Shown: positions 1 to 6,444 of the stretch, one piece after another
How positions within the stretch are numbered: position 1 is the first letter of the stretch
Layout of the letters: each line of letters starts with the position of its first letter
Assembly: GCA_013360825.1 (NCBI GenBank)
Contig: JABWAY010000241.1
Coordinates: 1 to 6,560 of the forward strand
DNA length: 6,560 bases
Source of the DNA: Candidatus Brocadiia bacterium
Lineage (GTDB): Bacteria > Planctomycetota > MHYJ01 > WSZJ01
Direction: 5' to 3'
Translations under genes and position numbers: made by a program
The notes under the pieces: generated by a model
The model's input: only the letters and a program-made list of their open reading frames with translations
What the model was told of the DNA's origin: nothing
The model's database searches: none

Positions 1-1188
1 GTCGTGCGGATCGAGGAGGGCGGCGCCGTCCGTGTCCGCCGGGGCGATCCGCTTGACGCATTGCGTCAATTTCTGGACGACCGGCTGCCGCGGAAGCGGG
101 CGCTCGCGCGCGTGCCCGCGGCCGTGGCCTGCCTCTCGTACGACCTGGGGCGCTCCATCGAACGCCTGCCGTCCCGCGCGCGCGACGACCAGCGCTTTCC
201 GGAACTGTTCGTCGCCGTCCACGCACGGATCCTGGAACTGGAGCACGACACCGGGCGGATCCGGGAGCACCGGCTCGGGGTGCGCCCCGCGGCGCCCCAG
301 GCGGGGCCCGCACCGCCCTCCCCGGGACGGTTCCGCGTCTCCCCCAGGCCTCCCCTCGTCTCCCGCGCCGCCTTCATCCGCGCCGTGGCGCGCGCGGTGA
401 CGTACATCCACGCGGGCGACATCTTCCAGGTCAACCTCTCCCGGCGCTTCGAGGCCCGCGTCTCCGGCACCCCCCGGGAACTCTGGGCCCGGCTTCGCGC
501 CGCTTCCCCCGCCCCCTACGCCGCATGGCTCGACCTCGGCGGGGGGCTCCATGTCCTCTCCAGCTCGCCGGAGTCGTTCCTGCACGTCCGCGGGCGGCGC
601 GTGACGACGCGCCCGATCAAGGGAACCCGGCCGCGGGGGCGGACGGCGGCGGCGGACGCGCGGCTGCGTGCGGACCTTCTCGGGAGCGCGAAGGACCGTG
701 CGGAGCTTGCGATGATCGTCGACCTGATGCGCAACGACCTGGGCCGCGTCTGCCGCGCGGGGAGCGTCCGCGTCGAGGACGCGCGGAGGCTGGAGAGCTA
801 CCCCCAGGTTCACCATGGCGTCGCCACCGTCTCGGGAATGCTGGCGAAAGGGGTCGATGCCGTGGACCTGATCCGCGCGACCTTTCCCGGGGGGTCGATC
901 ACGGGGGCCCCGCGGGTGCGGGCGATGGAGATCATCGAGGAGCTCGAGCCGGCGCGGCGCAGCATCTACACCGGCGCCGTCGGCTGGATCGCGCGCGACG
1001 CCCTCGAACTCTCGATCGCCATCCGCACCCTCCTGCTCGACGGCTCCCGGGCGACCTGGCAGGTCGGCGCGGGGATCGTGGCGGAAAGCGATCCCCGGGA
1101 GGAGGAGCGAGAGACGCGCGCGAAGGCGGCCGGCATCGAGCGCGCTCTGGGACTGGCGGGGGGAGACGCCGCGCGCCGAGGGTGCTAA
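1..1188 (+). CDS. pabB: Aminodeoxychorismate synthase component I (PabB), 5' end outside window
   Basis: This enzyme converts chorismate to 4-amino-4-deoxychorismate, the first committed step to p-aminobenzoate for folate, using ammonia from a PabA-type glutamine amidotransferase. The frame is open to the left edge; the GTG at position 4 is probably internal, because PabB proteins are about 450 residues and only 394 are visible here. In numbering from that GTG, the N-terminal domain shows SYDLGR (45-50). The chorismate-binding domain shows GDIFQVNLSRR (138-148), SSSPESFL (186-193), PIKGT (204-208), MIVDLMRNDLGR (237-248), FPGGSITGAPRVRAMEII (294-311) and AGIVAESDP (356-364). The lysine of PIKGT (K206) is the PabB-type nucleophile; anthranilate synthase TrpE usually has alanine there, so PabB is preferred. 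The C-terminus (GGDAARRGC) carries no fused lyase domain, consistent with the separate pabC one base downstream. No pabA is visible; it may lie upstream or elsewhere. Confidence 0.93.
   Translation, partial: VVRIEEGGAVRVRRGDPLDALRQFLDDRLPRKRALARVPAAVACLSYDLGRSIERLPSRARDDQRFPELFVAVHARILELEHDTGRIREHRLGVRPAAPQAGPAPPSPGRFRVSPRPPLVSRAAFIRAVARAVTYIHAGDIFQVNLSRRFEARVSGTPRELWARLRAASPAPYAAWLDLGGGLHVLSSSPESFLHVRGRRVTTRPIKGTRPRGRTAAADARLRADLLGSAKDRAELAMIVDLMRNDLGRVCRAGSVRVEDARRLESYPQVHHGVATVSGMLAKGVDAVDLIRATFPGGSITGAPRVRAMEIIEELEPARRSIYTGAVGWIARDALELSIAIRTLLLDGSRATWQVGAGIVAESDPREEERETRAKAAGIERALGLAGGDAARRGC
53..69. repeat. Perfect 17-base palindrome (8-base arms, 1-base centre) inside pabB
   Basis: The arms TTGACGCA (53-60) and TGCGTCAA (62-69) are exact inverted complements around a single T at 61. 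The element is less GC-rich than its surroundings. It lies within pabB coding sequence (residues around DPLDALRQF), where the encoded protein matches the family, so it is not an intergenic site. The symmetry is like that of a dimeric regulator's operator, but no regulator or promoter can be tied to it, and it may be chance. Confidence 0.4.
1178..1182 (+). promoter_or_regulatory. Probable ribosome binding site for pabC
   Basis: GAGGG lies seven bases before the GTG at 1190, within the last codons of pabB. The alternative ATG at 1199 has only AAAAGG immediately against it, which is too close to serve. This spacing favours the GTG start. Confidence 0.45.
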
Positions 1189-1189
1189 A

Positions 1190-2065
1190 GTGAAAAGGAT
1201 GAGCGCATCGAGGCCGGCCGCGCGGGCTCCACGGGACATCGTCTGGACATCGCGCGGCTGGGTAAACGGATCCACCCCGCTGATCGGGGCCGCCGATCTC
1301 GCCCTCCAGCACGGGTTCGGCCTTTTCGAGACCCTGAGGGCCTACGGCGGCCGCGTCTTCCGCCCGGACGAACACTTCCGCCGTCTCGAGCGGACCGCGC
1401 GGACGTTCCGGATCCGGCTTCCGCTCGACGCGCAGACGTTCCGTGAAGCGTGCGCGGAGCTGCTCGAGGCCGCCCGCCGCCCGGACGCGCGCGTGCGCCT
1501 GACGGTCGCGGCGGGGCCGCCCCCGCTCGCCGTGCTCCAGGCCCTTCCCCTCGCCGCGCCGGAGCGTGGCCAGTATGCGCGCGGCGTGACCCTCTGGCCG
1601 GCGCCGTTCTGCCGGAACACGCGCGGGGTTCTGTCGGGCCACAAGACGATCAACTATCTCGACAACTACTGGGCGCGCGCCGAGGCGAATCGGCGCGGGC
1701 ATTTCGAAGCGCTGATGCTGAACGAGCGTGACGAGGTTGCGGAGGGGACGCGGGCGAACGTGTTCTGGGTGAAGGACGGGGAGCTGGTGACCCCGTCGCT
1801 GGACACCGGGATTCTGGAGGGGGTGACGAGGACGGTGCTGATCGGGATCGCGAGGGAAGGCGGACGCCGGGTGCGCGAGGCCCGGACGGGGGTCGCGGAG
1901 CTTCTGGCGGCGGACGAGGCGTTTCTGGCGAGTACGATCGTGGAAGTCCTGCCGGTCGTCGCGATCGGCCGCCGCCGGATCGGCGCCGGCCGGCCCGGCC
2001 CCGTGGCGAAACGCCTGCGTGCGGCGTTCGCGCGCAGGGTGGCGGCCGAGCTCGCGGCGCGATGA
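1190..2065 (+). CDS. pabC: Class IV PLP enzyme, probable aminodeoxychorismate lyase (PabC)
   Basis: The predicted reaction is PLP-dependent release of pyruvate from 4-amino-4-deoxychorismate to give p-aminobenzoate, in the cytoplasm. The 291-residue length suits the fold-type IV (class IV aminotransferase) family. Visible marks are HGFGLFETLR (41-50) near the N-terminus; SGHKTINYLDN (149-159) with K152 as the expected PLP lysine; EGTRANVFWV (185-194) with the conserved glutamate E185; GILEGVTRT (207-215), the phosphate-binding turn; and a late EVLPV (252-256). The start is taken as GTG 1190, one base after the pabB stop; an in-frame ATG at 1199 would remove three residues. The family also contains branched-chain and D-amino-acid aminotransferases, which sequence alone separates poorly. 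The assignment to PabC rests mainly on its place directly after pabB, so the fold is certain and the substrate likely. Confidence 0.84.
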   Translation: MKRMSASRPAARAPRDIVWTSRGWVNGSTPLIGAADLALQHGFGLFETLRAYGGRVFRPDEHFRRLERTARTFRIRLPLDAQTFREACAELLEAARRPDARVRLTVAAGPPPLAVLQALPLAAPERGQYARGVTLWPAPFCRNTRGVLSGHKTINYLDNYWARAEANRRGHFEALMLNERDEVAEGTRANVFWVKDGELVTPSLDTGILEGVTRTVLIGIAREGGRRVREARTGVAELLAADEAFLASTIVEVLPVVAIGRRRIGAGRPGPVAKRLRAAFARRVAAELAAR

Positions 2066-3537
2066 CGCTGTCGCTCATTTATCAGCAGAAACGCCGCAGG
2101 CTGGTGGCGCTGATGCTGCTGGTGCTGGCCCTCATGGTGATCGCCATGTTCTGGGTCCCGGCCTGGAGGGCCTCCGGCCCGGTCTGGGCGGCCAGGGCGG
2201 GGGACCGCGTCGCGATCGTGCTGCGGGATCCTTCCGGGGACGGCGGGGAGGACGCCTCATTTCGCGTCTCCTGGCGGATGGCGGACGGCCGCTGGCTCGA
2301 GGCGGGACCGTACACGGGGCAGGTGACGGCCGTCGCCGGCGGGGAGTCGCTGCTCGTGTACCACGGCCGGTCGTGGTCCACCTACCATCCGCCCCGCGAG
2401 GACGGGACCGGGTCGGGAAAGGACCGGTGGGACAGCTGGCCTCACCACTGGGGGGTCGTCGCGGCGGCGAGGGAGGGAACGGCGTCGTGGGTGTTCGGGC
2501 TGCTCGATGAGCGGACGCTGGCGGTCGCGTGGCTGGATGCGGAGGGGTGGAAGCAGGGGCCCGAACTCCGCCGGGCCGGTGCGGTCCGCGACGTCACGGC
2601 GGCCGCGAACGCCGAGGGGGCGCGGGTCTGGTGGCGGGAGGACGGCGGCGCCTGGGGCTCCTCGGTCACGCGGGCCGGATGGTCCGAGCCCGTCCCCGTG
2701 GGAGTCCCGCACGAGGCCCGCATGGCCGCCGCGACCGTCGCCGGGCGGCCGACGCTCTTTCTCGTCACGGGCCTCATGAAATCCCGGATGCAGGTCGCGG
2801 AGGCCGCGGCCGAGGGAGCCTCGTGGGAAGTCCGCAAGGGACTTCCGTATTTCTCGGCGGGGGAGAGCGTCGCGATGGCCGGCGGCCCCGGTCCTTCGTT
2901 CGCGGTCGCGACGGGGCTGACGACCGGCTGGACCGAGCTGGGCGCCGGGCCGGCTGAACTCGCCCCGCTCGACCACACCTTCCTCCGCTACCGTCCCGGG
3001 GCCCAGCCGTGGTTCATCTCGATGATCTTCGCGAGCCTCGGCATCGTCGGCATTGGGTGCACGCTCCTGTTCGAACGCCGCCGCGTCAGCCCCGAGACGA
3101 TCGCCGCCCAGGCGCGGCTTCTCTCCACCGTCGCTCCCCTCGGCCTCCGCATTCTCGCGGCCGGGATCGACACCCTGCCGTTTCTCTACGTCTTCGGCTG
3201 GCTCGCCGAACAGAAAATCCTCGACCCGCTTCTGGCGACGCTCGGCGCCGTCGTGGCCTGCTCGGTCTGGTGCGCCGCGTTCGAGGTCTGGCGGGGGAGG
3301 ACCCCGGGGAAGATGGTCGCCGGGCTGGAGATCCGGCGCCTCGACGGGACCGACCCGGGACTCGGGCGCGTGATCGTGCGCAATCTGCTCCGGACCGTCG
3401 AACTCCTCGTCATGCTCATCCCGGCCGTCCTGATGGTCGCAACAACCCGATCCCAGCGGCTGGGGGATCTGTTCTCGGGAACCATGGTCGTGCGGTCCGC
3501 CGTCGAGGTGAAACAGGGCGAAGAGGAGGTCCGATGA
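2062..3537 (+). CDS. RDD-domain membrane protein with large extracytoplasmic N-terminal region
   Basis: A 491-residue membrane protein of unknown function. A basic start (QQKRRR, 9-13) leads into a membrane segment at about 14-33. Residues about 40-312 are hydrophilic, rich in Trp, Gly and short beta-like stretches. Repeated W-x-DGRW / GWSEPVPVG / AGRPTLFLV patterns resemble blades of a beta-propeller, probably outside the membrane. A second membrane segment lies at about 317-337. The RDD domain follows: R363 and D370 in LRILAAGID, a helix to about 382, another at about 389-409, WRGRTPGKMVAGLEIRRLDG (410-429), a helix at about 446-461, and the late Asp in RLGDLFSGT (466-474). RDD proteins are membrane proteins, some implicated in ion or metabolite transport; a transport role here is unproven. 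The ATG overlaps the pabC TGA (ATGA, 2062-2065) and no Shine-Dalgarno site precedes it, so translational coupling is likely. RDD assignment is confident; the propeller is inference. Confidence 0.83.
   Translation: MTLSLIYQQKRRRLVALMLLVLALMVIAMFWVPAWRASGPVWAARAGDRVAIVLRDPSGDGGEDASFRVSWRMADGRWLEAGPYTGQVTAVAGGESLLVYHGRSWSTYHPPREDGTGSGKDRWDSWPHHWGVVAAAREGTASWVFGLLDERTLAVAWLDAEGWKQGPELRRAGAVRDVTAAANAEGARVWWREDGGAWGSSVTRAGWSEPVPVGVPHEARMAAATVAGRPTLFLVTGLMKSRMQVAEAAAEGASWEVRKGLPYFSAGESVAMAGGPGPSFAVATGLTTGWTELGAGPAELAPLDHTFLRYRPGAQPWFISMIFASLGIVGIGCTLLFERRRVSPETIAAQARLLSTVAPLGLRILAAGIDTLPFLYVFGWLAEQKILDPLLATLGAVVACSVWCAAFEVWRGRTPGKMVAGLEIRRLDGTDPGLGRVIVRNLLRTVELLVMLIPAVLMVATTRSQRLGDLFSGTMVVRSAVEVKQGEEEVR
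3524..3529 (+). promoter_or_regulatory. Strong Shine-Dalgarno site for the LapA-like gene
   Basis: A full AGGAGG, within AGAGGAGGT, ends four bases before the ATG at 3534 and lies inside the last codons of the RDD gene. It is the best ribosome binding site in the window and fixes the start of the small downstream gene. Confidence 0.75.
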
Positions 3538-3749
3538 CGCTCAAGGACAAGATCCGCTGGGGCACGATCGCCGTCGTTTCCATCATCGTGCTGCTCTTCA
3601 TCTTCTTCAACCTGGAGAGCGTCCCGATCAACATCATCATCGGCCGGGTGTCGATGCCCGTGGCGTTCGTCGTGATCTTCAATTTCATGCTCGGAGCCGG
3701 GACGATGTGGGTCTGGGGGGTTCTCCGCCCGATGCGGAAGAAGGAGTGA
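3534..3749 (+). CDS. Small two-helix LapA-like (DUF1049) inner-membrane protein
   Basis: A 71-residue protein with two membrane segments, at about 9-26 (a WGTIAVVSIIVLLFIFFN stretch) and about 41-62, a short polar loop between them, and a basic tail (RPMRKKE). The pattern of a helix ending in FFN, a short beta-like VPINIIIG, then a P-starting second helix with a glycine-containing FNFMLGAG is typical of the LapA/YciS (DUF1049) family. In E. coli, LapA works beside LapB in control of lipopolysaccharide assembly. No LapB-type tetratricopeptide protein is seen here, so that role should not be transferred. The start is ATG 3534, set by the AGGAGG upstream and by the four-base ATGA overlap with the RDD gene stop. 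The same frame stays open far upstream, but that stretch runs through the RDD gene and looks like high-GC read-through rather than an extension. Confidence 0.78.
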   Translation: MTLKDKIRWGTIAVVSIIVLLFIFFNLESVPINIIIGRVSMPVAFVVIFNFMLGAGTMWVWGVLRPMRKKE

Positions 3750-3761
3750 CGCGGGGCGCGG

Positions 3762-5540
3762 CTACTTGTCCGTGGCGGGCCCGCTGACGGTGTACCCCTT
3801 CGTGGCCTTCTTCAGGAACAGGATCGCGAAGCAGGTGTCGTAGGTCTCCCCGCCCGCAATCCCGACTCCGCGGCCCCAGGCGCCGGTGGGGAGCTGGTTC
3901 GCCAGGAGCCAGGTTTTCCCCTCCTCGTACCAGTCGTGTTTTCCGAACGCGTTGATGCCGAGGATCATTCCGGCCCGCTCGATCCCGTAGATGCAGTAGT
4001 AGTTGCTGCCGCCGAAACCTCCCGCGTGCTGCTGCTCCCAGTTCTTCTCCATCCACTCCAGCGCCTTCTTCGTCACAGGGGCGTTCAGGCCGGCGCCGGG
4101 CTTCCCCTGGACGAGCCCCAGCTCGTTCAGGCAGATGTGGATCGAGGCCAGCCCCGAGACCGTCATGCTCTCGTAGGCCATGTCGACGCCCCCCGCCCCG
4201 TACCCCCAGCCCCCCTCCCTCGTCTGGCGCTTCGAAAACCACTCGAGCGACCGCTGCCAGGAGGCGTTCGGAACCTCGCAGACGGTCGCCGCCGCCCGCA
4301 GCCCGAGCAGCCCGTACTGCGTATTGGAGTTGTCGCCGGAAGGATTGCGCTGGACGCTGCGGTTCGCGAGCTGTGTCTTCTTCTGCTGGGCCTCGGTTCC
4401 CCCGGGTTTCCGGGCGGGCGTATTCCCGCCGGACGAGGTCGTCTTGCCGCCCCGGGTCGGGATGTTCCGCGTCCAGTTTCCGTAGGACCACTGCCCGTTG
4501 GCGCACTGGGTGTCGCACAGGAACTGCCCGATCTCCACCAGCTGCGCGCGGAACCGCGCCGTGCCGATGTCCGCCATCGCCATGGCCGCAATGGCGCTCT
4601 CATAGGTCATCTGCGGCCGGAACTCCATCAGGTAATCCAGCGCCTCCTTCATCGCCGGATCGCTCTCCGGCACCCCCGCGTGCCACAGCGCATAGGCCTG
4701 CAGGGCGAGCCCGGAATTGCCGTTCACGAACGCCGCTCCCGCCCCCCCCTGCTTCGCCGCCAGCACGGATTCGTAGCCCCTCCGGAAGACCGGCTTCAGC
4801 CAGTCCGAGGAACGGGCCAGGGCCTTGTCCACCGGGCCCATCCCGTCCGTCCGGTGCTCCGCCCACCAGGTCCGCCAGACCGCAGGATCCTCGGTGTGCT
4901 CCACGCCCGAAACCTTCGCCAGCGCGTCCGCAAGCCCCCAGCGCACCTCCCGGTTCTCCTCCGCCTCCAGCGCTTCGATGAGGCGCTCCACAGACTCCAT
5001 CGACCTCAGCACTCCCAGCCCCTGGCTCGCCGCCATCCGCACCTCGACCGCGGGATCCTTCAGCAGCAGCGCCACGTCGCGGAGCAGAAAACTGTCCCGC
5101 GGCCCCAGATTGCGGCATGCCCGCGCCCGCACCGAAGCGCCCGGATCCCGCATCAGGAACCGGAGCATCTCCACCCGGTCCAGCATCCGCTCGTCGGCGA
5201 AGACCGCGCAGAATCGCGCCCGCGCCCGTTCCTCCGGATGCTTCAGGATCGTGTCCCGGAAAACATCCCGCGCCCGGACGTTGGTCGAGGCGTTCATCGC
5301 GTCCGCCAGCGCGTGCCGGACATCGCTGTCTTCCTCCGCCGCGTACGCCGACAGCAGGAGAGCCATTCCGTCCGGGTGATCGAACCCCGTCAGGGAGCGG
5401 ACGGACTGGACCCGGTTTTCCGCCACGGGATCGGCCATCTGCCGCAGGAAGGCCTCACGGACGTGGTCCCACTCGGCGAAGACGGGGAGGCTGAGGGCGA
5501 AGGCGGCGGCCAGGGAGGCACGGGTGAAGGGCTTGCGCAT
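3762..5540 (-). CDS. Exported HEAT-repeat / terpenoid-cyclase-like toroid protein
   Basis: A 592-residue protein predicted to be exported; biochemical role unknown. Residues 1-22 form a signal peptide (basic MRKPFTR, an Ala/Leu core, LPVFA before a likely cut). Residues about 41-212 carry HEAT-like helical pairs (VRHALADAM, VRARACRNLG, VRMAASQGLG, VRWGLADALAKV), then a Trp-rich VWRTWWAEHR (221-230). Residues about 271-580 resemble the alpha/alpha toroid of the prenyltransferase/squalene-cyclase repeat fold: NGQWSYGNW (348-356), GDNSNTQYGLLGLRAA (402-417), GGWGYG, YESMTVSG (456-463), YYCIYGIERAG (514-524), TGAWGRG, DTCFAILFLKKA (568-579). The cyclase DxDD acid motif and the CGEQ thioester of complement-like toroids are absent, so a binding or structural role is more likely than triterpene cyclisation. 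An insert (about 360-405) is basic and low in complexity. The start is ATG 5540 because it gives a clean signal peptide; in-frame TTG 5549 and GTG 5546 would add up to three residues. Confidence 0.85.
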   Translation of the reverse strand: MRKPFTRASLAAAFALSLPVFAEWDHVREAFLRQMADPVAENRVQSVRSLTGFDHPDGMALLLSAYAAEEDSDVRHALADAMNASTNVRARDVFRDTILKHPEERARARFCAVFADERMLDRVEMLRFLMRDPGASVRARACRNLGPRDSFLLRDVALLLKDPAVEVRMAASQGLGVLRSMESVERLIEALEAEENREVRWGLADALAKVSGVEHTEDPAVWRTWWAEHRTDGMGPVDKALARSSDWLKPVFRRGYESVLAAKQGGAGAAFVNGNSGLALQAYALWHAGVPESDPAMKEALDYLMEFRPQMTYESAIAAMAMADIGTARFRAQLVEIGQFLCDTQCANGQWSYGNWTRNIPTRGGKTTSSGGNTPARKPGGTEAQQKKTQLANRSVQRNPSGDNSNTQYGLLGLRAAATVCEVPNASWQRSLEWFSKRQTREGGWGYGAGGVDMAYESMTVSGLASIHICLNELGLVQGKPGAGLNAPVTKKALEWMEKNWEQQHAGGFGGSNYYCIYGIERAGMILGINAFGKHDWYEEGKTWLLANQLPTGAWGRGVGIAGGETYDTCFAILFLKKATKGYTVSGPATDK

Positions 5541-5619
5541 GGACACCAACTTAGCAAATCGGGGGCCATCGGGTCGCGTGGGAGTCGCTCGGCGCGGGCG
5601 TCGGGAAATGTAAAGACTC
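5541..5619. other. Short intergenic gap between methyltransferase and HEAT/toroid genes
   Basis: This 79-base stretch is the only real non-coding gap in the window. Read on the minus strand it is AT-richer at both ends, with GC-rich sequence between. I see no convincing terminator hairpin with a T-run, no paired -35/-10 promoter, and no Shine-Dalgarno site before the HEAT/toroid start. A promoter for the toroid gene could lie here, but the sequence does not show it plainly. Confidence 0.5.
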
Positions 5620-6444
5620 TTACCTGGGCCGGCGAAACAGCACCTCGTGGCAGGCCAGTGTCTTCACCCCCAGCTTGCGCTCCACCTTCATCCCGGGCGC
5701 CTCCCGCTGCACACAGTCCACCAGCTCGTCCACCGTGGCAAACTCGTACGGGAGCCCGCCCAGCCAGTCGACCATGCCGGTCCACCACCTCATCCCCCGC
5801 GGGGCCATGTCCTCCCTCAGCCGTCTCCAGGGATTCTTCAGGCGCACCACCGACCAGGCGCACCACGCCCCCGCATAAGACCACTCCATCGCACGCTTCC
5901 CGGGTCCCGGCAGCCGGTTGTACAGCCGTTTCAGCGCCAGCCAGGTCCTCGAGCCCAGCGGCCCGCGCACACGATTGTAGATCGCGAGGAACAGCCGTCC
6001 CCCGGGAGCCACCCTCGCCGCGGCGTTCCGGATTGCCGCCCGCATGTCGCCCGTGTGATGGAGAACCCCCCAGGAGTAGACCACGTCGAACGTCCCGAGC
6101 GGCTCCAGGAACGCGCGGTCCAGGACGGAACCCTGCCGCACCTGCCAGAACGCCGGCGCACCCGCCCGCGCGTGCATGTGGCGCGTGCAGTCCACCGAGA
6201 ACGGATCGATGTCGAAGCTCTCGATGCGCGAGGCCCCGAGCGCGTGCGCGCCGAACGAAAACAGCCCGCTCCCGCTTCCGGCGTCCAGAAAGGAGAGCCC
6301 CCGCAGGTCGCCGAGCCAGTCGGCCAGGGAGTCCCGGGCGCGATCGATGCGCTCCTCCGTCAGCGTGTCGAGAAACTGCCGCCAGTTCTTCCCGAAGGAG
6401 AACGTCACGGCTTCCGTCCCCGCAGCGTCCGGGGGGGCGCTCAC
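5620..6444 (-). CDS. Class I SAM-dependent methyltransferase, substrate unknown
   Basis: A 274-residue cytoplasmic enzyme expected to transfer a methyl group from S-adenosylmethionine. The Rossmann core is complete: motif I DAGSGSG (54-60), the acidic end of strand 2 in FDIDP (77-81), GVLHHTGD (126-133) and VAPGGRLFLAIYN (145-157). The N-terminal FSFGKNWRQFL (15-25) and the C-terminal MRWWTGMVDWLGGLPYEFA (218-236) match, from memory, a subfamily often found near glycan or surface-polysaccharide genes. The usual GCNE-like ending is here replaced by LACHEVLFRR. No substrate can be assigned. The GTG start at 6444 shares four bases (GTGA) with the stop of the preceding gene, pointing to translational coupling. 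An internal GTG at 6408, just before the conserved FSFGKNW, is an alternative start. The gene may be co-transcribed with the downstream toroid gene 79 bases away. Confidence 0.88.
   Translation of the reverse strand: MSAPPDAAGTEAVTFSFGKNWRQFLDTLTEERIDRARDSLADWLGDLRGLSFLDAGSGSGLFSFGAHALGASRIESFDIDPFSVDCTRHMHARAGAPAFWQVRQGSVLDRAFLEPLGTFDVVYSWGVLHHTGDMRAAIRNAAARVAPGGRLFLAIYNRVRGPLGSRTWLALKRLYNRLPGPGKRAMEWSYAGAWCAWSVVRLKNPWRRLREDMAPRGMRWWTGMVDWLGGLPYEFATVDELVDCVQREAPGMKVERKLGVKTLACHEVLFRRPR

Noticed and set aside
932..1702. Minus-strand open frame of 256 residues across the pabB/pabC junction
   Set aside because: Arg/Pro-rich shadow composition with no recognisable domain; both plus-strand genes there have clear catalytic motifs.
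2257..2976. Minus-strand open frame of 239 residues inside the RDD gene
   Set aside because: Low-quality Arg/Gly/Pro-rich translation typical of antisense frames in GC-rich DNA; the plus-strand frame is continuous with the RDD domain and membrane segments.
3009..3533. Upstream in-frame extension of the LapA-like protein
   Set aside because: The extra 175 residues are read through the RDD gene in another frame and look like Arg/Pro-rich noise. The AGGAGG before ATG 3534 and the family's small size mark the true start.
3685..4518. Long minus-strand open frame overlapping the HEAT/toroid gene
   Set aside because: It is an out-of-frame shadow: its protein is rich in Arg, Gly and Pro with no family motifs, whereas the overlapping frame carries conserved toroid blocks and a signal peptide.
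3762..4740. Reading the toroid domain as a functional squalene-hopene cyclase
   Set aside because: No DxDD catalytic motif, a predicted signal peptide, a HEAT-repeat partner domain and no other hopanoid or terpenoid genes nearby.
4742..4749. Run of eight C (eight G in the coding strand) in the toroid gene as a possible frameshift
   Set aside because: The frame continues with conserved motifs on both sides, so the run is read normally; it only marks a spot prone to sequencing error.
5586..5614. TTTACA on the minus strand as a -35 box for the HEAT/toroid gene
   Set aside because: About 17 bases downstream the sequence reads as a GC-rich CCGAGC, not a -10 box, so there is no paired promoter.
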